Positions 23,791 to 36,600 of a stretch of DNA of 64,000 bases are shown one piece after another (the stretch's first letter is position 1; every line of letters starts with the position of its first letter). The stretch lies in NCBI GenBank assembly GCA_010279815.1, contig QEOQ01000427.1:20097-84096 (forward strand), read 5' to 3'. The notes beneath the pieces are model-generated. The model made no database searches. It saw only the letters and a program-made list of their open reading frames with translations, and was not told the origin of the DNA. The position numbers and the translations under genes are program-made. The DNA comes from Brachionus plicatilis. Taxonomy: Eukaryota > Rotifera > Eurotatoria > Ploima > Brachionidae.

Positions 23791-26700
23791 ACGTATCAAT
23801 ATAATTCTCAATTTATTGTCAGAATAGGCAATTCGAGTCTGGAATTCACAGGGCAGCGTTTTAGAACTTAGTTAACTAGTATTTTTCATTTGTATTAAAT
23901 AAACAAAAAAAAATAAATACTTTTCTTACAAAGAAAAGGACACAAAAAAACTAAAAATATAACAAGCTGATTGTCTTAAGATCGAATTCTGAAAGTTTAA
24001 ATGATAATCCTTATGTCTTTTAATTAATCCTCTAGATCCTGGCGTTGTGAATTTCATATACATATTGAACAAATATTCGTCATTTTTAGATAAATCAAAA
24101 TTAAAGTTAATAAAAAATATTTAAAAAATACAACTTCAAAATGGAAAAACTTTATTGCACCTTTTTTTTACTTAAAAATATTTTTTTTTCTTTTTTTTAG
24201 TAAATCAAGTCAATAAACAATTTAAAAGAAATAATTATTAGGGTAAAAAGGTGCAACTAAGAATGTTGCACTATGTTGCACTATTATTTTAAAATTATTT
24301 ATAAACTCTTAATTAAATTTATCAAAAAATGAAGAATTTTTGTTCAATTTGTATTTGAATTTGAAAATACCCCAGATTCTCTTCATAAAAATTATTTCAA
24401 AATTTTAATTTTATATATTTTTGACTTAATGGTGGAGGCACCCATTTTTCTAGTGATAAAAAGTAGATAAACAATTTAAAGATTACTGGAAGAGTTTAAA
24501 CAACAAAAAGACCTGAATTAGACTTTCATAAAAAAATTCTGTTTTTAATTGGAATATGAGTGTGGGTCAAAATTGAGAGAAGAGTCATGTAAAATATCAC
24601 AAGAGGGACTTGATGACATCTCGTCTTTAAAGGGTCAATAAAAATAAACGACTTAATTGAAAACTTTGAAAATTAACATAACTTTTGTTTAGAAATAAAA
24701 ATATAGAATAAAAAATATCACGACGACTTTATCAAAAAATTAAATTATTGAAATTTTGTTTTTTTTTTCTATAAAAAAAGTGAAAATTTATTTTCATTGA
24801 AGCTAGATCTCTATACATTCTTTTCAACAAATAGAATCATTTTTTACTAAAACTATTTAGGTATACAACCTTGTTTTTTTTGTTAAAATTAAAAGATTAT
24901 TTTTGGGCTCTCTTGGACTCCAAAAGACTCTAAAAGAATCATTTGAATCAATTAAACATTCTCAATTTTTTAAGTTCATGAATGAAAACTTACAGAACCT
25001 CTGTTCTTTTTGCTTATTTTTTCATTGCCTGTGCATGCTTCTTTATCGAATTATTATACATACTTGTTCTCTATTTCTCTTAGGATTCTTCCTGGCAAAA
25101 CTGTGAAAAAGTATCATCCCTCGGCTCAGTTATTAATAATAGATGCTTAATAATTAAAAATCATTCGACTGCACAAACTGTTCTCTCCTTGTCAGCATTA
25201 AGTGAGATCTCCAGTGTTTTTTACTTCTTGGTAAGCTCAAATGTTCAGGGAGTACAAAAGTGATAAATCATGAAATTTTATTTTTTATTTATTGAAAAAT
25301 AAATGTTAAGCAAAATGTAAGCTGCTAGCTACTAGAGTAGGGATTAGTTTCATTTTATATGAAAAAATTAGGCGTGTTTAGATAAACTTGTTTTTAACTA
25401 AACATTTTTTTAAACCAAAATTTCATACAAAAGATTAAATAAAAAAATTGAATACATTATTGAATTAAATGATAAACATTATATTAACAACATTATTTTA
25501 ATTCGTGATGTCACATGGCATCACAAATGCTACTTTCACATCTTCTCAATTTACAGTGTTGATTTGATCATTGGAATTTGTAATTTTTCTATAAATTCAC
25601 TTTAATTTATTGAGGTAATTTACGCAAAATATCGTAAATTTAGCTAAAAATGGAAAAATGTTAAAAGACCAAAAAATAACCATTTTTTCTAATTAAAAAA
25701 TTTATTACAACAATAAAAGATTTCGAATAATTTTATTTTTTTAAAAGCTCTTTTTTTAAATCCATTTTTTTCCAAAAAAATTCTATTTATTTTTGGTTTT
25801 TGACGAATATTAGCCAGTTTTACTTAAATTTCAGTAAAAAAAAAAAAGTAATCAAAGATATTACAAAAACTCGTTCTTTTTTGGTCCATTTTTTGTTTAA
25901 ATTTACGAAAAATACCTCAGTAAAATATAATCGATTTTCGAAAATTTTTGAAAAATGGTAAAATATTAAAAACTCAAAAAGAACGAGCTTTTAATATCTT
26001 TAATTATTTTTTTGTAATATTATTAAATTAATAGATAAAATATAATCTTTTAATAAAGAAACTGAAATTAAATGAAATAATTAAAAAAAATTAATTCTTA
26101 ACAATTTGAATCAGTAATCGTAAAAATCTACCAAAACTGCTTATTCAAATCAGTTTATTTTCATTAAAAATATTTTACTTTTTCAGTATCATGACTAAAC
26201 AAAACTCAAAATCTGCTAAGATTTCTGAGACTATAATCCAAATTTTTTGACTAAAAATCTATAGTTATCTAAAAAAATTATTTAAATTGTAGAAGAACAA
26301 CAATTTGTCTGCTATTTATTAATTTTTTTTAAACTCTAAATTCTTTAGATCAGATTTATTTATAAAAATTTAATTTGGGAATTTCCGAGACAGGTTGAAA
26401 CGGTACTAAGTTTTCTTCTTCCTTTATTATTTTTAAATAAAAAATATCTAACAATAAAAGACAATTGAGAAATAATATGTTTTGAAACGTTTTGATAATT
26501 TATAATTATAAAAAAGACTGAAATCATTCTTACTTAGCTTCGAAGAATAAAGGAAATGGTTTAGATTTTGGTTTAGTATTAGATTCTCAGATTGATTTAG
26601 ACTAACAGCTGCCTTAAATCTTGAAAATTTTGTCAAAAATTTAATTTTCTGTTGATTTATTTTTAGAACAAAAAAAACTTAAAAAGAAACTAAATTGGGA

Positions 26701-27564
26701 AATCTTTTGAATTTTGTTTTTGTCAATAAATTAAGAGTAAAAAATACACTCAAAAAATTGATTTCTTTTTCTTAATCAATTAAATTAAATACTTAACTTA
26801 ACTAAGTCTAATTTTCCATTGACAAAAGCTAAACTTTTTCTCTTTAAATTGATTAATAAACTCTATTGTCAGCTTTGAAAAAGTTGTTTTGAAAATAAAT
26901 TCTCAAGTATTTAAGCTTAAGATGAGTCAGATCAGAAATTCTAGTGAATATTTCAAATGATGAATTTTGGCTCAGAACTCGAATTTTGATTGTATTTTCT
27001 TTCAAACCTTGAAAAAGTATTCATTTGACTAGAATACAAAGTTTAAAGACTTCTCAGAATTCCTATGAAAAAAAGAAAACAAATAAAAAATTTTAATGAA
27101 AAAACAATAAAAAATCAAGAAACTTTCACAAGTTGTATAATCCTATTTTAAATTAAGTTCCTAATAAAAATAGGTGTCAAACAAATGTTTGTCTTTTGGT
27201 TCTTAGTAATCTGACACCGAAAATATTCGCAATATGATCCAGATCTTGGGTCTTAATGATCGACGCTGTCTCTGGCCATAGCACATGTTGCAATTCTAGT
27301 CTCATTTAATTTTCAAAAAGTCAATTAAATCAAAAAATAAATTATTAAAATTAGTTTTATTCTTTAAAAAAAAAACAAAATTAATTAAATAATTTGAAAT
27401 ATTTTATGAACCAATTTTCTCTTTATTTCAAGATAACAAAATACAAACATAGAGATAAGATGCTTCATCTCAAAGAAAAGCTCAAGAGAGTACCAAGTTT
27501 CAAATCAAATATTTTATCACAAAACATCGGTTTGTTTGCTAAGGGCCATGTGATTATTAAAATT
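23791..27564. other. AT-rich DNA upstream of the zinc transporter
   Basis: No supported gene. 25600-25980 is rich in GTAAATTTACG-like motifs resembling the repeat ends at 30.1 and 34.2 kb. An upstream exon of the zinc transporter may lie near the right edge but was not identified. Confidence 0.4.
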
Positions 27565-27690
27565 TAACATTTTCTTTTATATAATAAAGAGCTTGACGAG
27601 AATAAAAGTCATAACATAGATATTGGGTTAGTATCTGATCTAAATCAATCAAGGCATTTGTTTAACCAAGGCGACGACGACGACGTTCCA

Positions 27691-29565
27691 ATGTTGAATC
27701 CAAACTATGAGCCAGACAATGCTGCAGAGACACAGCCATGCCCGAGCTTGCTAGAGTCCGACCACTGTCACGTGTACAAAGAAAAAAATGACAAGAATAA
27801 CCGGGTGGTGTGGCGCAAGTTGATCACTGTCTTGGTACTGTGTGTTTTTTTTATGATCTTGGAAATAATTGGTGGCATCATGGCTCAATCGATCAGCATT
27901 CAAACCGACGCGGCGCACATGGCCGCGGACATAGCCGGATTTTTCTTCAGCATCATGGCCTTGTACGTCTCAAATAAGCAGCCTACCAGACGCATGTCTT
28001 ATGGCTATCATAGGGGCGAAGTGCTAGGCGCTTTGTTCAGCACGCTCGTCATATGGGTCCTAACAGGTGTTTTGGTATACCTGGCGGCCGTTCGAGTCAT
28101 CTACCTAGATTTTGACATCGAACCAAAAATAATGGTGATCACGGCCTCGTGTGGTATTGTTTTTAACATTATTATGTATTTTGTCCTGCACACAGATATA
28201 TGCATCAATGGCATCAAACTGAAGCATCATGGTCACAGCCACTCTGGCGATGGTCATGGTCATGGTCATGGTCATGGTCATTCGCACTCTGCCAAACAGC
28301 AGACAGTTTTAAATGTGCCTATTAATGATAATTTTAGTCAGATTGGAATTTTGGATGGTGACATGGGCGCTGATGATGGAGAGCCAGTGGCAGTTGATGA
28401 TTCAAATAATATAAATTTAAGAGCGGCGGCTATTCATGTCATTGGGGATTTTATTCAATCGGTAGGTGTACTGATAGCTGCTGTAATTATCTACATCAAA
28501 CCTGAATACAAATTGGCTGATGTAAGTTTTTAATTAATTAGGGAAAATTTTTTATTTTTATTTAAAACAGAGTTTTAAAAAAGTCAAAGCCATAATTTAT
28601 TTATTTATTTAAAAAATAGTTTAGGAAGAGCCTTGGCTGGTTGGAATGGAATTTAGTCCTTCCTTAAAAATAGTTAATAAAAGTTTGAATAGAGTTAAAT
28701 AAGAGTTAAAGTGAGTGTAAAAAAAAATAATAAATTTGATTAAATAAACATAAAAAATTTAAGTAGCCATAATGAGTAAGTCAATTTTTAACATGTAATT
28801 TTTAAATACCAATTCGGTCTATTTTAACCAACAGAATGCAAAAAAAATTATGATGATTAACTTTTTGAATTTTATTATTGCGAGACTAATTTTAAATATT
28901 TTTAAATGTAATTTTTTTTGCTGATTGGAAAACCCGGCGGGTTATTGAATTGAAATTTAATTTTTGCCGCATCACTGCTAGAAGAGCTTTTAAGAAATTG
29001 GTTGATCAAAAAGAGGGTGAACAAAAAACCTTCGGGAATTCTGAAAAAAATATTTTCAAAGAGAAGGATTTTGACAAATTAAAATAAAATGAAATTATTT
29101 AAAATATTGGAAAAATAAATTGAAAATCTTTATTTTGATCGACTTTTTACAACTCTAAATTTTTAAAAAACTTGCTTGTCCTAAAAAATTTATTCTATTT
29201 AGCCAATATGCACTTTTATTTTTTCAGTATTGGTGGTTTTAACAACTGCACCAATAATCAAAGATATATTTTTTGTTCTGATGGAAGCGTTGCCGGTCAA
29301 TGTTGACTACGATTCAGTGGTGCGAGACCTGTGCCATATCCCTAATGTAAGAAAAGCTCATAATTTGCACATATGGTGTCTGACCATGGACAAAATAGCC
29401 CTTTCGGTTCATTTGGCTATCGAGAGAGAAACCGATACACAAGAGGTTTTGGCTCAAGCTAATCACATTTTGCGCTCTAAATACAAAATAGATCGAACTA
29501 CAATCCAGGTAGAGTATTTCAAAAGTGGCATGGACAGTTGTGAGCAGTGCAAGTTGCCAAGCTAA
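27691..29565 (+). CDS. Zinc transporter, SLC30 family (ZnT2/3/8 type)
   Basis: Two exons: up to 28521 (donor GTAAGT) and 29203-29565 (acceptor TTTAG), joined in phase 0. From the first in-frame ATG (27691) the protein has 397 residues. An HCH motif is at 25-27. Six TM segments carry the zinc site TDAAHMAAD (H76, D80) in TM2 and HVIGD (H249, D253) in TM5. A His-rich GHGHGHGHGHSHS loop lies at about 189-200 between TM4 and TM5. The cytoplasmic domain includes HNLHIWCLTMDKIALSVHLA, and a CxxC (C390, C393) is near the C-terminus as in vertebrate ZnT2/3/8. These proteins exchange Zn2+ for H+ to load vesicles. The frame is open upstream to 27568 with coding-like residues (RHLFNQGDDDDVP), so a further 5' exon is likely. 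AATAAA is at 29693. Confidence 0.92.
28522..29202 (+). other. 681-bp intron of the zinc transporter
   Basis: It is about ten times longer than the other introns here, partly because of the 168-bp retroposon at 28597-28764. The rest is AT-rich with no sign of another gene. Confidence 0.8.
28597..28764 (-). mobile_element. SINE-like retroposon with TSD inside the transporter intron
   Basis: It is flanked by AGCCATAAT at 28588-28596 and 28765-28773. In minus orientation it runs through AAGGAAGGACTAAATTCCAT and ends in a TAAATAAATAAATAA tail. The copy at 59220-59401 has the same body, tail and similar length. No coding. Confidence 0.75.
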
Positions 29566-32500
29566 GACTGATACAAAATTAAAACCGGTCGTCAATCAAA
29601 AATTAATTTTTATATTGTATTATATGTTCAAAGGTGCACTTTATTTTTACTGAAATACATTTTTTTAAATCAGAAAAAATTTAATTTTATAAAATAAAGA
29701 AAATTAAATTAAGAGTTAAATAGCTTCTTGTTATTTGATAGTAGGCTACTAACAGATTAACATAGATCTATTTTTTTGAGTAATAATAAAAACAACTTTA
29801 AATTGATCCTGAAAAGACCAGTCTTTTAATTGTGTGTTTTATTGTATTAGATTAGTAAAAAATGAAAATTAAGTATAATCAATGTGTAATTGACAATTTA
29901 TAAATTCAAAAAATGAAAATCCAGTCAAAAAAATTGATGCTATTTGTTGAATTAAAATCGCTTTTAGATGGTACGAATTTTTTTAAAATAAGCTGTACAA
30001 AATTTGTTTGAATTCAAAGTTATTTAAAAAGACTTAAAATAAAAAAAAATTTTAAAGGGAAAAATTATAATAATTAATAAACGTGTAATTTTACCTAAAA
30101 TTGTGTAAGAAAAGGTAAGGAATGTTGAAATATTTTTAATTTTTAATAAAAAAATTATTTAAAAATTTAGTTTGTTTTTTTACCAAAAACCTCAAATTTT
30201 TGGCAATTTTACAAAATTATCACCACGTAAAAAAGCAATTTTTTTTTAATTTTTTTTAAATAAACGATAATTAACATATATTTACGTAAAATCATTATAG
30301 CGTAGCAGTACTGTACTTGTATTCAAAATTTTGAATTTTGGTACCTACTTCTTAAGTTAGATTTCATTTCATAAAATACATTTCATATAATCTGAATTAA
30401 AGCTTAAAAATTTAGTAAATTTTCAATTTATTTATATCCTACAGAGATTTCATAAAAAGTTATTATTTCAATTTAAAAATAGTGCCCGTTAATTAGTGAC
30501 ATTTCACTAAATTCAAGTAATTACGTCAGTACAATAAAAAAAAAAACAAAAATCAGCCTTTTTCTAAAAAGTTAAAAATTGGTTCTGTGTAAATTAAATT
30601 AAATCATCTTATATATTTTTATATTTAACATTTTTCTATTCTCGGTAAAAATTCCAAAAAAATTAACTTCCTTAAAAATAAACGAAAATTACTAAGCAGA
30701 GCATTTGAAAAAGCTGGATTTACATTACACTTTGAATATGTAAGCTAATAGAATTTACATAAACAATTTTGAATTTTAGGAAAAATCAGACTTGTAATAA
30801 AGTAATGAAAAAAATTAAAAAATTTCTTTGATTTGATTTGATATCAAAACAACTCTGGGAAAAAATATACTGAATTTGCTTAGTTTTAATCTGAATTTTC
30901 TTGATCTAAATTTGAGATGAGAAATAATCATGCAAAATTAATTCTAAAGAAAATCACTTAATTTTAAGGTTATTAAGTAACAAAAACATATTTCGATATA
31001 AAATTCTTTGGATTTTTTAAGATTTAGATTTTTTTTTCTCTAAACAAATTAAATTTTAACTAAAATTTTTATTTCCTAACTAAATTTTATCAAGTTTAAA
31101 TTTTTTTTGAAAATTTTATTCAAAAAAGAAATTAAAAAGCTGGGAAAACACTATTGAACATATTATTTAAAAAATTGAAGGAACTACTCAAATTTTGTTT
31201 TTTTGTTAAATTAATTTAATAAATAAAATATTTAAAAAAAATTTTTTTTATTTGAAAAAAAAAACATGATTCAATTCTTAATTTTTTATATTTTTTAAGT
31301 TAATAGATTCTTTGGAACATGCTCTCTTGTTAAGCGCTGCATTCATAATTAATTGCGTTTTAACTGATTAATTAAATTAATAATCGATAGTAACTTGACT
31401 GCTCATGAAACATCTCCAGAGCCATAAATCTTTGATTGAAATAAAATTAAGCATAAAACTGAAAGAGAAAGTAATTAAGAGATTCAAAATCTAAAAAGAA
31501 GAGAAAAATAAACAAATAAATAATTTATTAATTCAAAAGAAGTAATCTAGAAATTAAGATTTTAAAAACTGACGTTTATATACAAAAGATATAATATTAA
31601 TGTAATTAGTTTATTAAATAATGAAAATTTTACAATTGAAATTGAAACCGTATTTTCATTATAAAACTTATATTCTAAATTATTTCAAAAACATTAAGAA
31701 AGATACGAAAGCCACCAGTTAAAGAAGTTAAATATTTTATTTTTTTTTATATCAGTCTGAACTTATTGAGAATAATATTGCAATAAAAAAATAACCAAAT
31801 TGAAATAAATCATCAAGGCAAAAAAAAATATGAAAAAAATTTACAGTAAATTTTAATATTCGATAAAAAAATTGTTGATTAATTAATTTTAAATAATCTT
31901 TTAATGACAATACTAATCAAATTATTATTTTCGTTGTATAAATATTATATTTGATAACAGTAAATGGATTTTTCGATATATTTGAAAATTTTTATAATAT
32001 ATATTTAAAATTCTGAATTAATTAGCCTTCCTTTAACATACAAATGCATCAAAACAGAAAATTGGTTGCAAATTAGACCAGAAGAAAAAATTAATTTTAA
32101 TTTTGTTTAAATTTAAGCCTAAAACATAATCAATTTGGTAAACTTGAAACCATGTGCTCCTGTGAATTAAAAAATCAATTATTAGTTATAAAAAAAAAAA
32201 ATTGACATAGCACCCATTTGGTTAATTTACAGACCTAATTGAATTAAAAAATGACATGCCTTTGATAATTAATAAATGTATGTGGATCGATTAACCAAGG
32301 CAACAAAACAGAATAAATTACCATCAAAAATTCTAATTGAGCTCTCTTTTTTTTTCTAAATGAATATATTAAAACAAAACGAATTATTCTCTGGCCTAAC
32401 GTGGATTAAAATTTTTTGATATTTTCAAAAGTCTACCTAAATTAAAGAAAAAAAAAATCTTAACTCTATTAAAAGTTTATATTTTTCTATTGGTAACACG

Positions 32501-32630
32501 AAAATAAACTTATCGCCTTTTATTTTCTCTCTCTCTCTCTCTTTTTTAGCTGATTCTTATTTTTAGTAAAAATAATAAATTTCAAAAATTTTGAAATATT
32601 TTTTCTGGTAACCATAGCAACGTGAACAAG
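29566..32630. other. AT-rich intergenic DNA
   Basis: 30080-30313 is repeat-derived: it shares a block with 23588-23625 and ends in GCGTAGCAGTACTG followed by TA, the same terminal motif as at 40650-40663. A CT microsatellite lies at about 32525-32543 just before the next gene. Otherwise nothing. Confidence 0.5.
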
Positions 32631-33816
32631 ATGGCTGATGACGAAGGTAACACTTACAGGCTAACTTATCCTATCAGACCCATTGAACCATTATTTTTAC
32701 CAAAGACAATCCTTTTATGAGAATAAGAACCTTTCCGTGTGAGCAGTGCGGACGCAAATTTAAACAAGAGTCTCTGGCCAAGCACCGAAAAGTATGCAAA
32801 AATATAACCAAGCCGCGCAAAATGTTCGACTCGGGTCGTCAGCGCGCCCAAAACTCCGATGTAAACTACAGAAAGACCAAAGAAACGCTGCGGGTGCAAA
32901 TAGAGGGCGAGAAGCCGGTTGAAGCAGTGAGGAACACGTCAAATTGGCGCGAGAAGCACAACGAGTTCATCAGGTCGATTCGCGCAGCCAGAGGAGTCAC
33001 TGAGGCACTGCGGACCGGGGCGCCTTTGCCCAAAAACGAGCCAAGTGCAGTACCTTCCGACTATGTGAACTGTCAATTTTGCGGCAGAAATTTCAACCGG
33101 AACGCGGCCGAGCGCCACATACCATTTTGCGAAAACCAGAGCAAGCGCCAAAAAGCAAACACATCGGCAAACCAGAAACAAGTAGTTAGGAACAAGCCAG
33201 TGCCGGCGCCGCAGCGCAAGCAGAGCTCCGAGGCGTATGGCTACGCAAACGGGGGCCAGAGTGAATACGCCAGGCCAAGAAACTATGGCTCCGGCAACCA
33301 AGGCGCAATCGCTGGTGGCAGCGGCTATTCTACGTCTAACGGGACTGGAAGTGGCGGCACTCGCAAACCTATCAGATATGAAGCGCGAAATTATGACAGT
33401 GACTATGCTGATTCAGGTGGTGCTTATGCTAAAAAAAACCGAGCCACTGTGGCTGCCAATGGTACAAGAACAATTCAAAAGCCCAATGACCAAATGCTTA
33501 GAACCGGTAGAAATTTGACCAATAGTGAGCTGAATGCTCTGGCCAGAAACAGAAGCGGAAATAGTCAAAGAGAATCTCCGAAAAATAGCCGCGACCCTTC
33601 AGTGAAGTAAAATTTGGAAAAAAAAAATTTTTTTTTTTGGCAAACATTTTTTATTTACACTTGAATTTAAGTCGTCGAGCAGCAGTTGCACCACAAAGGG
33701 CCACTCATGCACGATACCAAGAAAACTATGGAGCTAAATTTTGTCATGAATGCGGATCGGAGTTTCCGGTCGAATGGGCTAGATTTTGTAGCTTTTGCGG
33801 AAGTGGAAGAGCTTAG
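32631..33816 (+). CDS. ZC2HC1 (FAM164)-like C2HC zinc-finger protein (3 exons)
   Basis: Exons read as 32631-32646 (16 nt, MADDE plus one base), 32706-33606 and 33672-33816. Introns are 59 and 65 bp with GT..AG ends. The joined protein has 353 residues. Finger 1 is C17-C20-H32-C36 (PCEQCGRKFKQESLAKH), finger 2 C128-C131-H143-C147 (VNCQFCGRNFNRNAAERHIP). Between them is the family block NWREKHNEFIRSIRAARG. A Gly/Ser/Tyr-rich disordered region follows. The last exon encodes the family's C-terminal ribbon AKFCHECGSEFPVEWARFC plus a final CxxC. Without splicing the frame stops at 33610 and loses this ribbon. Function in animals is poorly defined. AATAAA is at about 33873. Confidence 0.9.
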
Positions 33817-34227
33817 GAATTTTAATGTTTTGTTATTATTTTAATTATTTTTACTTATTATAATGCTCTTTGAAATAAATTAAGCTTGTTGAACGAGCTG
33901 TGTTGATTACAACATTTTTTATATTCAGATAATATGATCGATTTTTTGAAAAAGACTGAACGTAAAATGGTGATAAATAGTTCTTATATACTAAAGGGCT
34001 TTTATTTATAATTTTTTTTTCATTTAACAGCGATATTTACAATACTTTTGAACTGGAAAAAGTATTTTTTTTTTAAAAAAATAATTATTTTGTCCGATTT
34101 CTTTGCAGATTAGTTTTTTTTTTTTTTTAATCGTTTTTGAGTAAAATGCTTTTTCTTCAGAAAATTAGTTACTTGTGATGAAGTATTTTTCGTTGTACAG
34201 TGGTGTTCTCGATTTAATAATTTACGA

Positions 34228-34313
34228 TAATTTACTAAATAAATAGTAAATTTACGTAAATTTACAATTTTCTACGTAAAATTTAGTAAATTTACTATTT
34301 ATTTAGTAAATTA
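34228..34313. repeat. 26-bp perfect inverted repeat with 34-base loop
   Basis: TAATTTACTAAATAAATAGT at 34228 continues to 34253 and is matched exactly in reverse at 34288-34313. The loop contains TACGTAAATTTAC. It is probably a collapsed copy of the ACGTAAA-type element family found at 36.6, 40.5, 30.3 and 23.3 kb. Confidence 0.7.
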
Positions 34314-35540
34314 TATATAAGTATTAATCAGAATTTTATTTTATTGAGCTCAAATAATATCTACCCAAAAAAAGGGAAACAGGGGTAATTTATTAAGGCC
34401 TTTTATTTTTTTTTGTTGCTTGTCCGTTTTTAGTGTAGAAAACGTGATCATTTATTTGTTTAAATATTAAAAATTTTAATATTATTTTAATTTTGTCAAA
34501 AAATTTTCATGTGTACAATATTGAATTTTGTCAAATTTTCTTTAAGAAATAGTGGTTGTTCGGGGGTCTTTAGTTTAAAATTGAGGACCGAATGTATAGA
34601 CCTGGTGGTGACAGAGACGTACAAGGCTCGATGATACCTTATGTACCACTGAATGAACTGAATTATGGTCTTAATAATAATATTCGGAATTTACTTTTTT
34701 TTTTTTTAATTTTTAAAAATAATCAAAAATAATTAAAATTAACTAAAATTAAAATTTAAATAGAGCATGCGATAAATACAAATTTGGTACCATCTGATAG
34801 CTCTTGCATAAATGAGATCGAATTGTGTTATTACTTTTTTCGAAATCATGTCACATTGATGTGAAAAGTGCTTATTGGTTTTTAGTGGAATGTTCCAAAC
34901 CCAAATTAACCGTGATTAAAAATTACATTTTTTATACAAATTTTTAAAATTAATCAAAAATACGAATTTTTTTTATTTATTTTTATAAATTATGAAATGT
35001 TTATAAAAAATAAATCTGTTTACCATTCAGAACTTCTCTAAATCATTATATAACACATTTTCGCCAGGACAAAAATATAATTTTTAATTTAAATTAGACA
35101 GAAATTAAACAGAAAAAAAATTAAAGACACATTTTTTTCACCCATTTGCCAAATTAAAAATTTATTGGTAATGTTATTTAGAGACCAAGTGAGGAGTTGG
35201 AGAGTTTTTAAATTAAACAGTTAAAGAGCAAAATTTACTCAAAATTAAAAGTTATTTAAGAATTAATCATAAAGGTGTGAAAAAAGGTAGCAAGGGTTGC
35301 TAAAACTTTTGAATTACCCGAATTTCTTAACTTTTGCACCGAGTTTTATTTTTTATTTTTTAGAGGAAGTTTTTTCATTGTAAATATTTAAAAGTTGATT
35401 ATATTTTTATGCCGAGTGTCTTATATCAAATTGTAGAGAAAAAAAAATTCTACAAATTAGTGCTTTTATTTTTTTTCTTTTGCACTCAATTTTTCGTAAA
35501 ATACAACAAATAAACAATTTTAGATAATTAAAACAATCAA

Positions 35541-35566
35541 TTTCTAAACTTTTGACACATACTGTA
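35541..35566 (-). repeat. Tc1-like terminal inverted repeat, single end
   Basis: Read in reverse it is TACAGTATGTGTCAAAAGTT followed by TAGAAAT. This resembles the end beside the Tc1 transposase remnant at 6823-6850, and a TA is in the expected place. The partner end was not found. Confidence 0.4.
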
Positions 35567-35842
35567 GTTCATAGCTGATCTAAAGAAATTCTACTTACAG
35601 AAATATAAAAACTGAATATCAAATAAAATAGAAGAAATAAAATGAAAATCTTTTTAGAAAAATTTATTCTAAAAAATTTTTTGAATTAATTATATTAGTA
35701 AAAATTTTAATTTAATTTAAAAAATTAAATTAATTTTTCCGTTTATTTTCAATTTTTTTCAATTCATCGCTAGAAATAAAAAACAAGCTTCTCAAAAACT
35801 CTTTTTTACTTGCAATGAGAACATTTAATTGATTAATTGTTA

Positions 35843-36082
35843 TTAAATTTTGATTCTTTTCGTTAAAGTCAGTTGAATTGTAACTTTTTGATCAAAGTGA
35901 TTTATTACAAACCTGGAATTGTTTTTTTTTCTTTTTTCATTCAAATTATACCAAAATTGTTTATAATCATCTGTAATGCAACTATCTTCCACAAGATTCA
36001 TGATTTTTTCAATTTCCGTTATTTCTTCTTTATCATTTTTAAAACCTATGTTGAAAAATTCAATTCCATCTTTAGGTTTCAT
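35843..36082 (-). CDS. Small acidic/basic ORF downstream of the transposase remnant
   Basis: It begins at an ATG and reads MKPKDGIEFFNIGFKNDKEE, then IEKIMNLVEDSCITDDYKQF. Composition is coding-like for the first 58 residues; a possible splice donor (CAG|GTTTGT) lies after NNSR, so the annotated end may be intron read-through. It follows the transposase C-terminus in the same orientation, so it may belong to that element. Family not recognised. Confidence 0.35.
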   Translation of the reverse strand: MKPKDGIEFFNIGFKNDKEEITEIEKIMNLVEDSCITDDYKQFWYNLNEKRKKNNSRFVINHFDQKVTIQLTLTKRIKI

Positions 36083-36234
36083 AATTCAGAAATATAACAC
36101 CAAAAACTAAAAAATATTTTAAATATTTAAAAAATTTATTAAAAATTAATGAGATTTTTTATTGAAAAGAATTTAACTAAGTTTCAACATTTAATTTGGT
36201 ATTGAAATTTTTATTTTTTTTAAGAAATCGAGTG

Positions 36235-36600
36235 TTACTACTTGATTTTGCCTCGAATAATTCAGTTAAAGCTTTTTGATAACTTGAACCACCAGAATAC
36301 ATATCTAAAGCCGACCAAAATCTATTCAAAAGTTTAGTTTTTTTTCTTCAAAAAGCCGTAATCCGTCATTAATAGAGTTTAAAAGCTTGCTAAAATCCTG
36401 ATCATTGTTTTTTCTAACATTAGTTTTTAAAAAGCACAAAAGTCCTTCAATTGGGTTCAATTTGCAATTATATTTAAGACAAAAAAGCACCATAAAGCCG
36501 TTATCTTTAGCATATTTATCTTTTTGAAGATGCGTATTTTCATTGTTAAAAGTCTGATGGTCTAGAAATTTTTCTCTTAATTGGTACGTAAAATCCGGTA
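36235..36600 (-). pseudogene. DDE-type transposase, C-terminal part
   Basis: Minus-strand reading gives REKFLDHQTFNNENTHLQKD, then FCLKYNCKLNPIEGLLCFLK, which has the NPIE block carrying the third catalytic acid of IS630/Tc1-related (DDE_3-like) transposases. After a stop/frameshift (KKLNF, TGA) it continues as LLNRFWSALDMYSGGSSYQK, the usual helical end of this family. The upstream half is separated by about 4 kb of inserted elements; a matching piece lies at 40675-40760. Family membership is from remembered motif patterns. Confidence 0.6.

Larger units (their letters stand above)
33817..35842. other. Repeat-bearing intergenic DNA
   Basis: Holds a perfect AT palindrome at 34228-34313 and a Tc1-like end at 35541-35566. 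34560-34680 is GC-richer (GGGGGTCTTTAGTTTAAAAT and following) but unassigned. No genes. Confidence 0.45.

Noticed and set aside
27172..27218. GGTGTCA...TGACACC as a terminal inverted repeat
   Set aside because: Only 7 bp over 45 bases with no duplication or repeat copy.
28105..28287. Minus-strand Met-Thr repeat frame
   Set aside because: Antisense of the His-Gly loop of the zinc transporter.
32666..33518. Other-frame open readings across the ZC2HC1 gene
   Set aside because: They overlap a well-supported zinc-finger gene and show no domain.
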